From an uncultured Lachnospiraceae bacterium (lineage in GTDB: Bacteria > Bacillota > Clostridia > Lachnospirales > Lachnospiraceae), in NCBI GenBank assembly GCA_947053345.1, contig CAMRSM010000012.1, positions 1 through 64,000 on the forward strand: a DNA stretch of 64,000 nucleotides. The letters are read 5' to 3'. Within the stretch, counting starts at the first letter, position 1. Each line of letters opens with the position of its first letter. Below the pieces are notes generated by a model that saw only the letters and a list, made by a program, of their open reading frames with translations, did no database searches and had not been told where the DNA came from. Below are positions 53,301 to 60,344 of this stretch, piece after piece. Both the position numbers and the translations under genes were made by a program.

Positions 53301-53619
53301 CCATCGTCCAGAGCACCGGCTTTCCGCACTGCATAATATCGCGCGTCAGCCCCTCAATGCGCTCGACCCAGTCCATGTACTCCCCCTCGTTGTCAGTGAA
53401 CAGAAGATCGCCGTCAAGCACAACAAAATCTTTCTGCCGCTCCATCAGCCTTCTTGCGGTTGTCGTCTTTCCGATGCCGCTGCAGCCGGTCAGTATCAGA
53501 AGCGGAAATGCGCGGTTCTCCCATGAAGCGCCGCATTTCGGACAGCACGCCGACCATTTATCCACGGACACCCGCTTATTCCACTCATAATTTCCACATT
53601 TCGGACAGATTTCAAACAT
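50359..53619 (-). CDS. Zinc ribbon-P-loop kinase-GH78-like glycosidase fusion
   Basis: A single 1086-residue open frame with three parts. Residues 1-35 carry a zinc ribbon (C5-P-K-C8 and C26-P-K-C29). Residues 38-200 form a P-loop nucleotide kinase with Walker A GCSGIGKT (45-52), FVVLDGDLLF and a lid with REL-type arginines (EEELRRRITEGRG). Residues 205-400 are a low-complexity Ala/Gly/Lys linker with recurring tryptophan motifs (APWLSEK, ITPWEDK, TAWLAGK). From about 402 on comes an alpha-L-rhamnosidase-like GH78 protein: SAVWIWYYGDFELYHSLKLH, FPPFWRLSGC, the (alpha/alpha)6 barrel with GIKRDRWVWSGDAYQ and the end GKSLCHAWGASPVYLAGRYY. GGGGG precedes the ATG. Each half matches a family normally encoded alone. 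A gene fusion is the simplest reading; an internal start for the GH78 part cannot be excluded. Confidence 0.8.
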   Translation of the reverse strand: MFEICPKCGNYEWNKRVSVDKWSACCPKCGASWENRAFPLLILTGCSGIGKTTTARRLMERQKDFVVLDGDLLFTDNEGEYMDWVERIEGLTRDIMQCGKPVLWTMAGNLDKLKKAWNQRFFPEIYCLALVCGEEELRRRITEGRGISDAGWISNSVQYNRYFLEHDRLDDIAFERLDITVLDPGQAAERVELWIRSKLALWRKTGREAAKPAGNMSGAKPEGIIGSAGGMLGAGAGGQSEKRAGERSGAPWLSEKSGRKEAGFQPEKMPGAGITPWEDKTAAAGAGQRTGKRESFGGSTAWLAGKNVPDGSAVPWPPEKKAEAFRGTEKEPAAKAAWMAGQSAVPGAGQKQLRTSAEADGAVRMSEQAFPESMPMTQTTACTAEVQKTDTAAAAVPEPEKSAVWIWYYGDFELYHSLKLHARRDEFGHNFPPFWRLSGCRHNVRFRREVELEVPEKITVYARGTGNVEIDGKRRAFGTPVDLTGGKHTILISVLNPEGLPCVYVEGETIVSGGDWLVNDYGREWVRAGSSAAYAGKLDDPQVFKFCYEKLAPSGERKVDGGVLYDFGKETFARLRIYMSAGEADIFYGETEEEALDTEHSYLRAHVRAQVLAPGLTGSSENAVGEQELSEQPQTTPCGLQKFSSHPQEIPARAFRYLYIRAASEEAYRLEVYYEYLPLAVRGSFHCSDELFGRIWDTAAYTFHLNSREFFLDGIKRDRWVWSGDAYQSYLVNRYLFFDRDICKRTILALRGLDPVEKHINTIMDYSFFWLISVYDYYEMSGDREFVQRIFPKIRSLMDFCLSRLDANGFAAQVEDDWIFIDWADMDKTGAVCAEQLLLARSLEAAAECGRVIGEECAVWQNAFEGLRERINRFFWDEEKGAFIDSFSSGKRNVTRHANIFALLFGYADGLQRQKIIDNVLLNDAVLQIRTPYFKLYELEALCRAGRLETVTEKIRTYWGAMLEAGATSFWEEYTPDLPRDEQLGMYGDKYGKSLCHAWGASPVYLAGRYYLGVRPTAPGYRTFEVAPNPGGLDWFEGTVPVGAGNVSVRLKDGFLEVCADADGGVLLWKNVRYRLERGTVKRLPA

Positions 53620-53690
53620 AGAATCCCCCTTTACTCAAAAAAGCATTTTCCCTCCGGCACGTCAATCTGCCGTCTCACGGACGGCTCTTC

Positions 53691-54239
53691 TTACGCTTCT
53701 CTCTTACCGATATATTTTACATAAACCTGGCACGGATTTCCTGCATCCCACAGCGTCGGCAGGCACTCCAGCTCCTGAAATCCCATCGCCCGGTAAAAAG
53801 AATTGGTGCGGTCGTATTCCTCATAATGCCCGCTCCGCACTGTTTTTACCTGCACAAAGGAATACCCTTTTTCCCTTGCATACTCTTCGAAAGCAAGATA
53901 TAATCCCCTGCCGATGCCGCGCCGGTGCTCCCCCGGCAAAACACCCATTACGAAAATTTCCGCCGTGTGGGGGCTTGTTTCCTTGAGTGATAGAAAACCG
54001 GAAGCCGTTCCGTTCCCGCTGCCTTGCGTCTTCCCGCCGGAAGTTTTGATACCTTCCTGAGCCGCGCCCGTATCCGGCAGATTTTCTCCGCCTTTGCGCC
54101 ATGCCCAAAACGGCATCCCCGCACTCTCTTCAATATAGCGTTTTGTACTTTCCGGCAGGCCGAACCAGTCCGGAAGCTGCCGTAATACCGCTTCCGCTAT
54201 CCGCCTTTTTTCTTCGCTGTCAAAAACCTGTACGACCAT
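53691..54239 (-). CDS. GNAT family N-acetyltransferase with in-frame insertion
   Basis: A 182-residue GNAT. It opens MVVQVFDSEEKRRIAEAVLR and LPDWFGLPESTKRYIEES, a start typical of one GNAT group, and contains the acetyl-CoA motif LPGEHRRGIGRGLYLAFEEY (RRGIGRG, 106-112) and the end block DRTNSFYRAMGFQELECLP. Residues 49-79 are a Gly/Thr/Lys-rich low-complexity stretch placed in the loop before the strand SGFLSLKE, absent from usual members. The ATG at 54239 has CAGGAGG upstream; the longer frame (to 54323) is unneeded. The substrate is unknown. Confidence 0.85.
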   Translation of the reverse strand: MVVQVFDSEEKRRIAEAVLRQLPDWFGLPESTKRYIEESAGMPFWAWRKGGENLPDTGAAQEGIKTSGGKTQGSGNGTASGFLSLKETSPHTAEIFVMGVLPGEHRRGIGRGLYLAFEEYAREKGYSFVQVKTVRSGHYEEYDRTNSFYRAMGFQELECLPTLWDAGNPCQVYVKYIGKREA

Positions 54240-54359
54240 TTTACCTCCTGTTCTGCCGCATCCGGCATACACAGCATAATGCTGCGATGCAGACCCTTCC
54301 GTCTTCTCCTTACAAAAAGCCATACAACCGCATTTTTGATGCAGCGCGGCATCCGGCGG

Positions 54360-55331
54360 TTATGCGTCCCGACAAACAACCTGCTTCCCGCATTCCCGCG
54401 CCCGGCGGATCTGTGCCAGCATAGCTTCGGCAAAGTCCCTTAATTCGGCAGCGCTTAATTCCGTTTCCGTAATTTCCGTTTCCGCAGAAAGCCGCTCCGC
54501 CGGGGGACGGCAGTCTGTCCCGCCGACCCCTGCCCGGTTTCCTGCAAAAAACTTCTCCCCGGTTCGGTAACACTCTGCCGCCCGTTCCACTACCCTGCGC
54601 CCGGAAAAATTCCCCGGCAGATTTTCCAGCGCCCACTCTCCGCCCTGCGCCTTCGAGCACACCAGCCCTTCCTTCAAAAACGCCAGCACGCGGCAGAGAT
54701 TCAGCACAACATAAACTGTATTTTCCACAATCTCGTCCCCGGCTCCTGCAACATCCTCCCAGATACTGTCCAGATAAGCCTCCCGCGGCACTTCGCCGAA
54801 CACTTCTGCGATCTCTTTTCCGCAGAGCACAACCCCAGCCGAGCGCAGCACCGTAAAATGCGCAGCCAGATCCTTATCCGTTCCGCGCATGCTACGGCAA
54901 TACTCCCTGACCACATCCGCGCAGATCCGGTGCTCCCCGCCGGCCGCCTGCAAATACGCTGCACCCCGGACTTCTGCACCATCCCCCTCTCCCACAAGCA
55001 GCCCCGCCTTATGCGCATTCGAAAAATGCAGCTCAAACGGGGTCGGGTAAACAAAATCGCGGCAATATTTTTCCAATACCACACTGAATTCCAGCCCTTT
55101 TTCCGGACACTGTGCATCCAGCTGTAAAAGAGCACAGAGGAACGCCTCCTTCTCCGAAAGCCCCGGTTCCTCTTTTGTCACCACGAGCAGGTCAATATCG
55201 CTGTTTTCCCAGCAAAAACAGCCGAATGCAAGCGATCCATGCACATATACCCCAACCAAGTTGCTGCCGAAAACCCGGGTGCAATCCTGCTCCACCCGCG
55301 CAAGAATTCCCTTTACTCTTAAATCCTCCAT
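54360..55331 (-). CDS. Aminoglycoside-type nucleotidyltransferase
   Basis: A 323-residue nucleotidyltransferase of the AadA/ANT(9)-like type. The N-terminal motif VHGSLAFGCFCWENSDIDLL (GS, then D45 and D47 as metal-binding catalytic aspartates) is followed by LLVGEGDGAEVRGAAY and a C-terminal helical domain (DUF4111-like) with NTVYVVLNLCRVLAFLKEG and GGEWALENLPG. Relatives adenylylate spectinomycin or streptomycin, but the C-terminal 60 residues include a low-complexity stretch (AGVGGTDCRPPAERLSAETE) not typical of them. The start has GGGGG upstream. Actual resistance activity is unproven. Confidence 0.8.
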   Translation of the reverse strand: MEDLRVKGILARVEQDCTRVFGSNLVGVYVHGSLAFGCFCWENSDIDLLVVTKEEPGLSEKEAFLCALLQLDAQCPEKGLEFSVVLEKYCRDFVYPTPFELHFSNAHKAGLLVGEGDGAEVRGAAYLQAAGGEHRICADVVREYCRSMRGTDKDLAAHFTVLRSAGVVLCGKEIAEVFGEVPREAYLDSIWEDVAGAGDEIVENTVYVVLNLCRVLAFLKEGLVCSKAQGGEWALENLPGNFSGRRVVERAAECYRTGEKFFAGNRAGVGGTDCRPPAERLSAETEITETELSAAELRDFAEAMLAQIRRARECGKQVVCRDA

Positions 55332-55403
55332 CGCCGAAATCCCCCTGCCCTCAAGCCCTCTGTGACCGAAGCTCCCTTCCGATCGTACTGCATACCGAAC
55401 TGC

Positions 55404-55889
55404 TCAATCCGCCTTGCTTTCCAATCCCTTAACCCCGTACAGATACCCCTTTCCATGTTTCGGCTTCCCCTGATACGGCAGCGGCACAAGCCCCTCGCTC
55501 CCCGACAGAGCACACCGGATCAGCCTCTTGGTCAGATCCGGAACATCCTCCCGCAAAAGCGCCTCCTCTGTTTCCAGCCACAAAACTTCGTCGTTCTCAT
55601 CCTGATCGGAAACCGCCTCCCCGGAAACATAATCCGCCGAAAACGCGATATACCAGTCATGTGAATTAAACCGCAGCGCAATAATTTCCCGCGGCTCAAC
55701 CACAATCCCGGTTTCTTCAAGAAACTCCCGCTTCAGCGCGTCCTGCGGCGATTCCCCCGTTTTCACATAGCCGCCCGGAACGATCAGCATCCCTTTCCCA
55801 GCGCCATAGGTATGCCGCGCCAGCAATACCCTGCCCTGCCGGATCACAATTCCCGTTACCGACTGTCCCCAGTTTGTATTCTCTTCCAT
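55404..55889 (-). CDS. Nudix hydrolase
   Basis: A 161-residue Nudix protein. The box GYVKTGESPQDALKREFLEE-TGI (residues 40-62) matches GX5EX7REUXEEXGU. It starts SVTGIVIRQGRVLLARHTYG and includes DWYIAFSADYVSG as the strand after the box. The C-terminal part FLWLETEEALL-type and LIRCALSGSEGLVPLPYQG suggests a small-molecule nucleotide substrate, but which one is unknown. The ATG at 55889 has AGAGGGGGG upstream. It lies just downstream of a Cof-type phosphatase, a pairing that might clean up nucleotides (inference). Confidence 0.9.
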   Translation of the reverse strand: MEENTNWGQSVTGIVIRQGRVLLARHTYGAGKGMLIVPGGYVKTGESPQDALKREFLEETGIVVEPREIIALRFNSHDWYIAFSADYVSGEAVSDQDENDEVLWLETEEALLREDVPDLTKRLIRCALSGSEGLVPLPYQGKPKHGKGYLYGVKGLESKAD

Positions 55890-55935
55890 TACCGTGCCCC
55901 CCCTCTGCCTGCTCTCATCCGCTGCAAAGAAACGC

Positions 55936-56718
55936 TTATTCCTTCCACGGCGCATACCGCTCCAGATACTCCGCAATTCCGTCCTCATCGTTGCCGCCAA
56001 TCACCAGATCGGCCTCTCTCTTCACCTCGTCGATCGCGTTTCCCATCGCTATGCCCTTCCCGCAAAGCCGCAGCATCCCGATATCCGCATAATCATCGCC
56101 AAATGCGAAAATATCCTCCGGTTCAATCCCGCACGCGGTACATACCTCCATGATCGCCCGTTCCTTTGTGATTCCTTTTTTTGTAAACTTGTACCAGTAC
56201 CCATCGGAAAAGCGGATACAGTCGCAATCCGGCAGCAGTGCCTGAAGCCGTTTTGCCTGAGCTTCATCAAAGATTTCAGCACACAATTTCAGCGACTCCT
56301 GCCCAAAATCCAAGAAATCCGTATAGATGCTGTCCCCCCAGCCCGGATCCTGCTTCTTCGGATCGGTTTTATAATTCCAGTAATGGGAATCCGCCGTATC
56401 CGCCGTGATCTCGCAGCCCACGCCGCAGACCTCCCGGATTGCCGCGATTACCTGCTTCGTTTCCTCCCCCGAAAATCCGGCCTCAAATATGTATTGGCTG
56501 CCATACTCCGCCAAAGCCCCGCCGCTCGTAATCAGCACATCCGGCTTCAATGCACCCAGAAAGGACAGCACATTCTGTCGTCCCCTCGAAGTCGAAACGC
56601 CAATCCGGATTCCCTGTTTCCTGCACTGAAAAAGCGCCGCAAGTGTCCTCTCCGAAATTGTCTTGTCACTGCGCAGCAGTGTCCCGTCCAAGTCAAATAA
56701 AAGTAATTTGCAGCCCAA
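55936..56718 (-). CDS. Cof-type HAD phosphatase
   Basis: A 260-residue HAD IIB (Cof/YbiV-like) phosphatase: motif I LLLFDLDGTLLRSDKTISER (D9, D11), TLAALFQCRKQGIRIGVSTSRG (motif II), the C2 cap in the middle, motif III K in SDGYWYKFTKKGITKERAI and motif IV IFAFGDDYADIGMLRLCG followed by GIAMGNAIDEVKREADLVIG. Members remove phosphate from sugar phosphates or cofactors. The start is a TTG at 56718, eight bases after a GGGGGG site; the frame continues upstream without homology. The last codons run close to the Nudix start. Confidence 0.92.
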   Translation of the reverse strand: MGCKLLLFDLDGTLLRSDKTISERTLAALFQCRKQGIRIGVSTSRGRQNVLSFLGALKPDVLITSGGALAEYGSQYIFEAGFSGEETKQVIAAIREVCGVGCEITADTADSHYWNYKTDPKKQDPGWGDSIYTDFLDFGQESLKLCAEIFDEAQAKRLQALLPDCDCIRFSDGYWYKFTKKGITKERAIMEVCTACGIEPEDIFAFGDDYADIGMLRLCGKGIAMGNAIDEVKREADLVIGGNDEDGIAEYLERYAPWKE

Positions 56719-56869
56719 TGCGAAGTCCCCCCTTTCCCGTCTACAACAATACGGTGTATCCCGCTCCCAAACATATATCAAAATACCGAACCGCCCTTTT
56801 GAGATGAACAAAATCGCAGAGGGCAAGTCTTTTTGCTATTTTATTTACGTATTATCCACCGCATCCGCA

Positions 56870-58078
56870 TTAGCGCAATTCATTTGCAAACACCCAGGAA
56901 TAAAACATTTCCCGCGGCTGCTTTTCATACTCATACTCCCGGAGCGCTTCCATGGCACCAAGCAGTCCGACCGCTTCGGAAAACACCTGCTCCGGTGTTT
57001 TTCCCGCCACGTCGATCACATACTCATTTACCATCCGGGGACGGTCTGTAATTTTCTGCGACATTTTATTAAGCAATTCAAAATCAACCAGCCCGTCCCC
57101 CCGGTTTTTCATCTGCTCATAGTTCTGTTTGTAATCACTGCAAATAAGCCGCAGGATCACAAAATCAAAGCCCTTAAAAACCTCCGGGATATCGCGCACC
57201 CGCAGATCGTCCAGATCACTACAGACCACATTGCGAAACCCTAAATTGTAATAGCATTTTAATGACGAAACAAGCCACTGCCAGCATGCTTCCTCCTCCG
57301 TGATTCCCGTGACATTTTCCTCCCCCGTAAGTGTTTCAAACTCCGGTGCCTGGCTTTGTTCCATGTAAGCTGTCCGGTAATGTCCGTACAAATTGCGGCA
57401 CAATGTAGATTTCCCGATACCGCTGGCTCCGATAACAAAAACAAAATCATGGCACTGCGGCTTCCTTCTTAAAAGCAGGTTGTACTCATAGGGATTGCTG
57501 TCCTCATCATCCTGCCCGACCCTTCTCCCAAGCACCTCCCGAAACCCAAGTTTATGATAAATATGCTTTGCACTTTCGTTGTCGTCCTCCACACCGATCG
57601 TAAATTCCTCGTACCCCTGCGCTTCCAGCTCACAGAGCACCTGGCGCAGCAAAAATGTCCCAAGCCCCTTATTATGATGTCCCTTCTTTATCCGGTAAGC
57701 AAACAAATATGCCCTTTTTCCGGGTACAGCCTCCTCCTTATCCGTGCTGCAATAGCCGACATGTATCTCACCAAGCAGTTCCTGACTTGAAGAAACTTCC
57801 TGTCCAAAAGAAAATTTCTGTTTTAAAGATTCGTCTACCGGAGGAACCCCCTGTTCCATGGGAAATTCCCGTTTTATGTAAAATTCCCCCGAGTCAGGTA
57901 ATTCCTTGTGTAAGGATTCCTCCCGGAACAGCACATAAATATCGCAGCAGCCATTCCGGATAAATTTTGCTGTCTTTTGCACCATCTCATCCACATCTTT
58001 GTAATCAAACAGTTCCGAAAGTATTGGCAGCTCCGGTATCGTAAGCCGCCGAACCATAAAATTTTTTGCCATATCCAT
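56870..58078 (-). CDS. GNAT acetyltransferase-P-loop kinase fusion
   Basis: A 402-residue protein. Residues 1-205 are a GNAT (CDIYVLFREE, LLGEIHVGYC, KKGHHNKGLGTFLLRQVLCE, DDNESAKHIYHKLGF). A polar insertion of about 45 residues at 55-100 separates strands that are normally adjacent. Residues 210-402 form a P-loop kinase: Walker A GASGIGKST (217-225), GFRNVVCSDLDDLRVRDIPE, and VILRLICSDYKQNYEQMKNR as the lid. This kinase family also forms the N-terminal part of the 50359-53619 fusion, where it is preceded by a zinc ribbon. The start can be the ATG at 58078 or 58072, both near AAAGGA. Substrates of both halves are unknown. Confidence 0.82.
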   Translation of the reverse strand: MDMAKNFMVRRLTIPELPILSELFDYKDVDEMVQKTAKFIRNGCCDIYVLFREESLHKELPDSGEFYIKREFPMEQGVPPVDESLKQKFSFGQEVSSSQELLGEIHVGYCSTDKEEAVPGKRAYLFAYRIKKGHHNKGLGTFLLRQVLCELEAQGYEEFTIGVEDDNESAKHIYHKLGFREVLGRRVGQDDEDSNPYEYNLLLRRKPQCHDFVFVIGASGIGKSTLCRNLYGHYRTAYMEQSQAPEFETLTGEENVTGITEEEACWQWLVSSLKCYYNLGFRNVVCSDLDDLRVRDIPEVFKGFDFVILRLICSDYKQNYEQMKNRGDGLVDFELLNKMSQKITDRPRMVNEYVIDVAGKTPEQVFSEAVGLLGAMEALREYEYEKQPREMFYSWVFANELR

Positions 58079-58388
58079 ATATCCTTTCCAGCAACCTCAA
58101 AGCCTTTGTTCAGGATACACCATAATACCATCCGAATCATCTCCCGGCTCAAATTCCTCTAGCTCCCTGCACAAACGAATGAAATCATCATAAACTGTGA
58201 GAGTTTTCCCTTTCCGAATACCACGCATTGTGTTCATGCTTCAAATGGTATTTCTGCACCAAAAGCAGCTTTTCTTCATTTCTAATTTTAGCGTTTGCAT
58301 AAACAAACTCATCATCATTATTCATAATAATTTGCTTATTCCTCTATTTACACAATATCCACAAATACAGAAAACTCCTCCCGGTTTC
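58079..58388. other. Region without an intact gene (contains frameshifted small gene)
   Basis: Between the GNAT-kinase fusion and the 58389 gene. On the minus strand it carries the putative broken small gene 58097-58325; the remaining 60 bases next to the stop of the 58389 gene show nothing. Confidence 0.4.
58097..58325 (-). pseudogene. Possible small gene with a frameshift
   Basis: Two overlapping minus-strand frames join plausibly. ATG at 58325 gives MNNDDEFVYANAKIRNEEKL and LLVQKYHLKHEHN before a stop at 58188. A second frame (from 58237) continues RGIRKGKTLTVYDDFIRLCR and ELEEFEPGDDSDGIMVYP to the stop at 58097. Joined they would make about 76 residues. The alternative is two small overlapping genes or chance. 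No strong ribosome binding site is seen. Confidence 0.3.
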
Positions 58389-59165
58389 TTAAAAATCCAT
58401 CAAAATTGGCACTTGATTTTCCTCGGCAAATTGCAGTGATTGGTAAAATATGGAAAATGCGTATTTTGCCAGGGACTCTGTATTATATTCCGTCTGTTCC
58501 GGCAGTTCTGTCTGTGAAAATGTTCCGTCCTCGCCAATAACACCTTCCACCGGATATCCTTCGCTCTTTATCCAGTCGCGCACTGTATTTTCATCCGCAT
58601 GCCACGCCAGTTCATTCAACCTTTCAAGTTCTAAGCGGAGCGCAGCCGTGGTGGCAATCGTTGCCTGATCTCCGGTAGGTCTTGGCGCATGAAACAAAAA
58701 GCTGTCCGGCAATGGAAGCCACATTATAGTGTCGCGGAATAAAGACCAGATATTTTCCGGTTCCTGGGACAGCCGTTTAATCAGGGGATGTTCTTCAAAA
58801 TCCCAGCCTTTTGATACCGTTTCCGGTATGGGTTCCCCGTAAAAATAACACGCTGCTACCAGAAGCATCGCCCCGAATGCATCCCAATCCGGTTTGTCCG
58901 TATAATAAGGTTTTTCATTGTCTTCCTGCCATGCAGCATAGGGCTTTTTCCCCGGCACAGTGACTGCTGCCAGGATCTGGTCACGCCATTCCTCCACGGC
59001 ACACTGTACCTCGTCCGCGGATACTTCCTCCTCCGCAATGATTTCGCCATCCGGTGTGATGCGGCTGAACGAAAGCCCGTTTGCCTCCGCCCACTGTCTG
59101 GCAGCACTTTTCCAGTTGTTTGCATAGTACCGGGTCAATGTCCCGGCATAAAGATCAAGTCCCAT
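58389..59165 (-). CDS. Conserved hypothetical protein
   Basis: A 258-residue soluble protein starting MGLDLYAGTLTRYYANNWKS, a start I associate with an uncharacterised Firmicutes family. It has a charged middle (EEEVSADEVQCAVEEWRDQI), an aromatic block DWDAFGAMLLVAACYFYGEP and a helical C-terminus ESLAKYAFSIFYQSLQFAEE. No catalytic motif or membrane segment is seen. Its ATG has AGGAGG nine bases upstream. A tandem copy of the structured repeat lies directly before it, ending 20 bases before the ATG, so the repeat is in its leader. Confidence 0.7.
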   Translation of the reverse strand: MGLDLYAGTLTRYYANNWKSAARQWAEANGLSFSRITPDGEIIAEEEVSADEVQCAVEEWRDQILAAVTVPGKKPYAAWQEDNEKPYYTDKPDWDAFGAMLLVAACYFYGEPIPETVSKGWDFEEHPLIKRLSQEPENIWSLFRDTIMWLPLPDSFLFHAPRPTGDQATIATTAALRLELERLNELAWHADENTVRDWIKSEGYPVEGVIGEDGTFSQTELPEQTEYNTESLAKYAFSIFYQSLQFAEENQVPILMDF

Positions 59166-59185
59166 TCGATTTTCCTCCTATTTAT

Positions 59186-59397
59186 AGTTCCGCACCCCCC
59201 TCCATAACTGTTCTCCCCGGAAGGCATTTCCATCCGCTCCCCTCCTGGAAATCCCTTCCCAGTTCTTCCGGAGGGTGCTGTTTTTTAGTTCCGCACCCCC
59301 CTCCATAACTCCTCTCCCCGGAAGGCATTTCCATCCGCTTCCCTCTTAGAAATCCCTTCCCAGTTCTTCCGGGGGGGGGCTGTTTTTTAGTTCCGCA
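59186..59397. repeat. Tandem pair of structured ~101-bp repeats
   Basis: The boundary agttccgca recurs at 59186, 59287 and 59389, giving two units of 101 and 102 bases. Each unit has an inner hairpin (GGAAGGCATTTCC / GAAATCCCTTCC with loop ATCCGCTcCCCTC), an outer pairing in the first unit (GCACCC..CTCC with GGAGGGTGC) and a final CTGTTTTTTAG. The two units are highly similar, with differences mainly in the G-run and loop. Confidence 0.85.
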
Positions 59398-59403
59398 TTA
59401 TCC

Positions 59404-60165
59404 CTATAATACTTCAACCAGCTTTTTGCAAAGCTGCACAAGGTCATAGCGGATTCCCTCCCTGCTGCGCCAGCCTCTATCACTCCACTCGTCCTGCGAA
59501 ACATCGTCCCCGCCATAGATCAATGCCCCGTATTCGAAACCTCTGAATTGTGAAACAGCAATACACCCTGCCTGTTCCATTTCCACAATCTTTGCCCCCT
59601 CTTCTTTTCTCCGTGCTATTTTGTCAGCAGTTTCTCTAAATATGGCATCTGTAGTCCAGGTCAACCCCCGGGTGTACGAAATCGAATTATTATTTAAATA
59701 CTGTATGATTTTTTCGGTGGTTTTGGGATTTGTATAGATATATCTTGAAGGTGCTATGTAATGATATGAAAACCCTTCATCTCTAACTGCTCCATCCACC
59801 ACAAGGATCTGACCCACTTCAATATTTTTATCGAGAACTCCACCGCCGCCACAGAACATAACCTTAGTAATACCCATGGCGTTAAATAAATCCAAATTTC
59901 CTGCGCAGGCAGGGCATCCTACCTGTCCCAATGTAATCAGAATATCATCATCTAAAAAGCGATAGATTAAGACAGGGTTCTCGCCGCCAATCGTTCTTTC
60001 AAGCGTAATCTTACCCTCGTTTGCTAACTTGTTCACAACCTCAGGAAAAAAAGTAATCACTAACTTGTCCGTTTCAAAAGATTGGTCTACAAAGGCTGTC
60101 GGATTTAATTTTGCATCTTTGTTATCATCAAATTCGAATATTGGATATTTGTTTTCTGTAATCAT
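59404..60165 (-). CDS. Nucleoside phosphorylase-like protein
   Basis: A 253-residue member of the PNP/uridine phosphorylase superfamily. Visible are ITLGQVGCPACAGNLDLFNA in place of the usual phosphate loop, VMFCGGGGVLDKNIEVGQIL (the family GxxGxL..xxxxGD segment), DEGFSYHYIAPSRYIYTNP, TWTTDAIFRETADKIARRKE and the base/ribose-binding AKIVEMEQAGCIAVSQFRG (EMExA motif). Such enzymes split nucleosides with phosphate. The start is the ATG at 60165 with GGGGGG ten bases upstream. The upstream MFS gene is on the same strand. The exact nucleoside is unknown. Confidence 0.87.
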   Translation of the reverse strand: MITENKYPIFEFDDNKDAKLNPTAFVDQSFETDKLVITFFPEVVNKLANEGKITLERTIGGENPVLIYRFLDDDILITLGQVGCPACAGNLDLFNAMGITKVMFCGGGGVLDKNIEVGQILVVDGAVRDEGFSYHYIAPSRYIYTNPKTTEKIIQYLNNNSISYTRGLTWTTDAIFRETADKIARRKEEGAKIVEMEQAGCIAVSQFRGFEYGALIYGGDDVSQDEWSDRGWRSREGIRYDLVQLCKKLVEVL

Positions 60166-60344
60166 AGTATCTGTTCCCCCCTTCATAAATTTGAAATTCC
60201 AGTTTCTATCCATGATTATACCACTTCCATTTCTAATTTGCCACTTTAAAGTGTGGGGCATAGCAACCACCATGCCCCTTTTCACCACATTCACAGATAA
60301 CAGAAATACTTTGTTTTCAGACAGATATTATCCTCTATCTTTTC

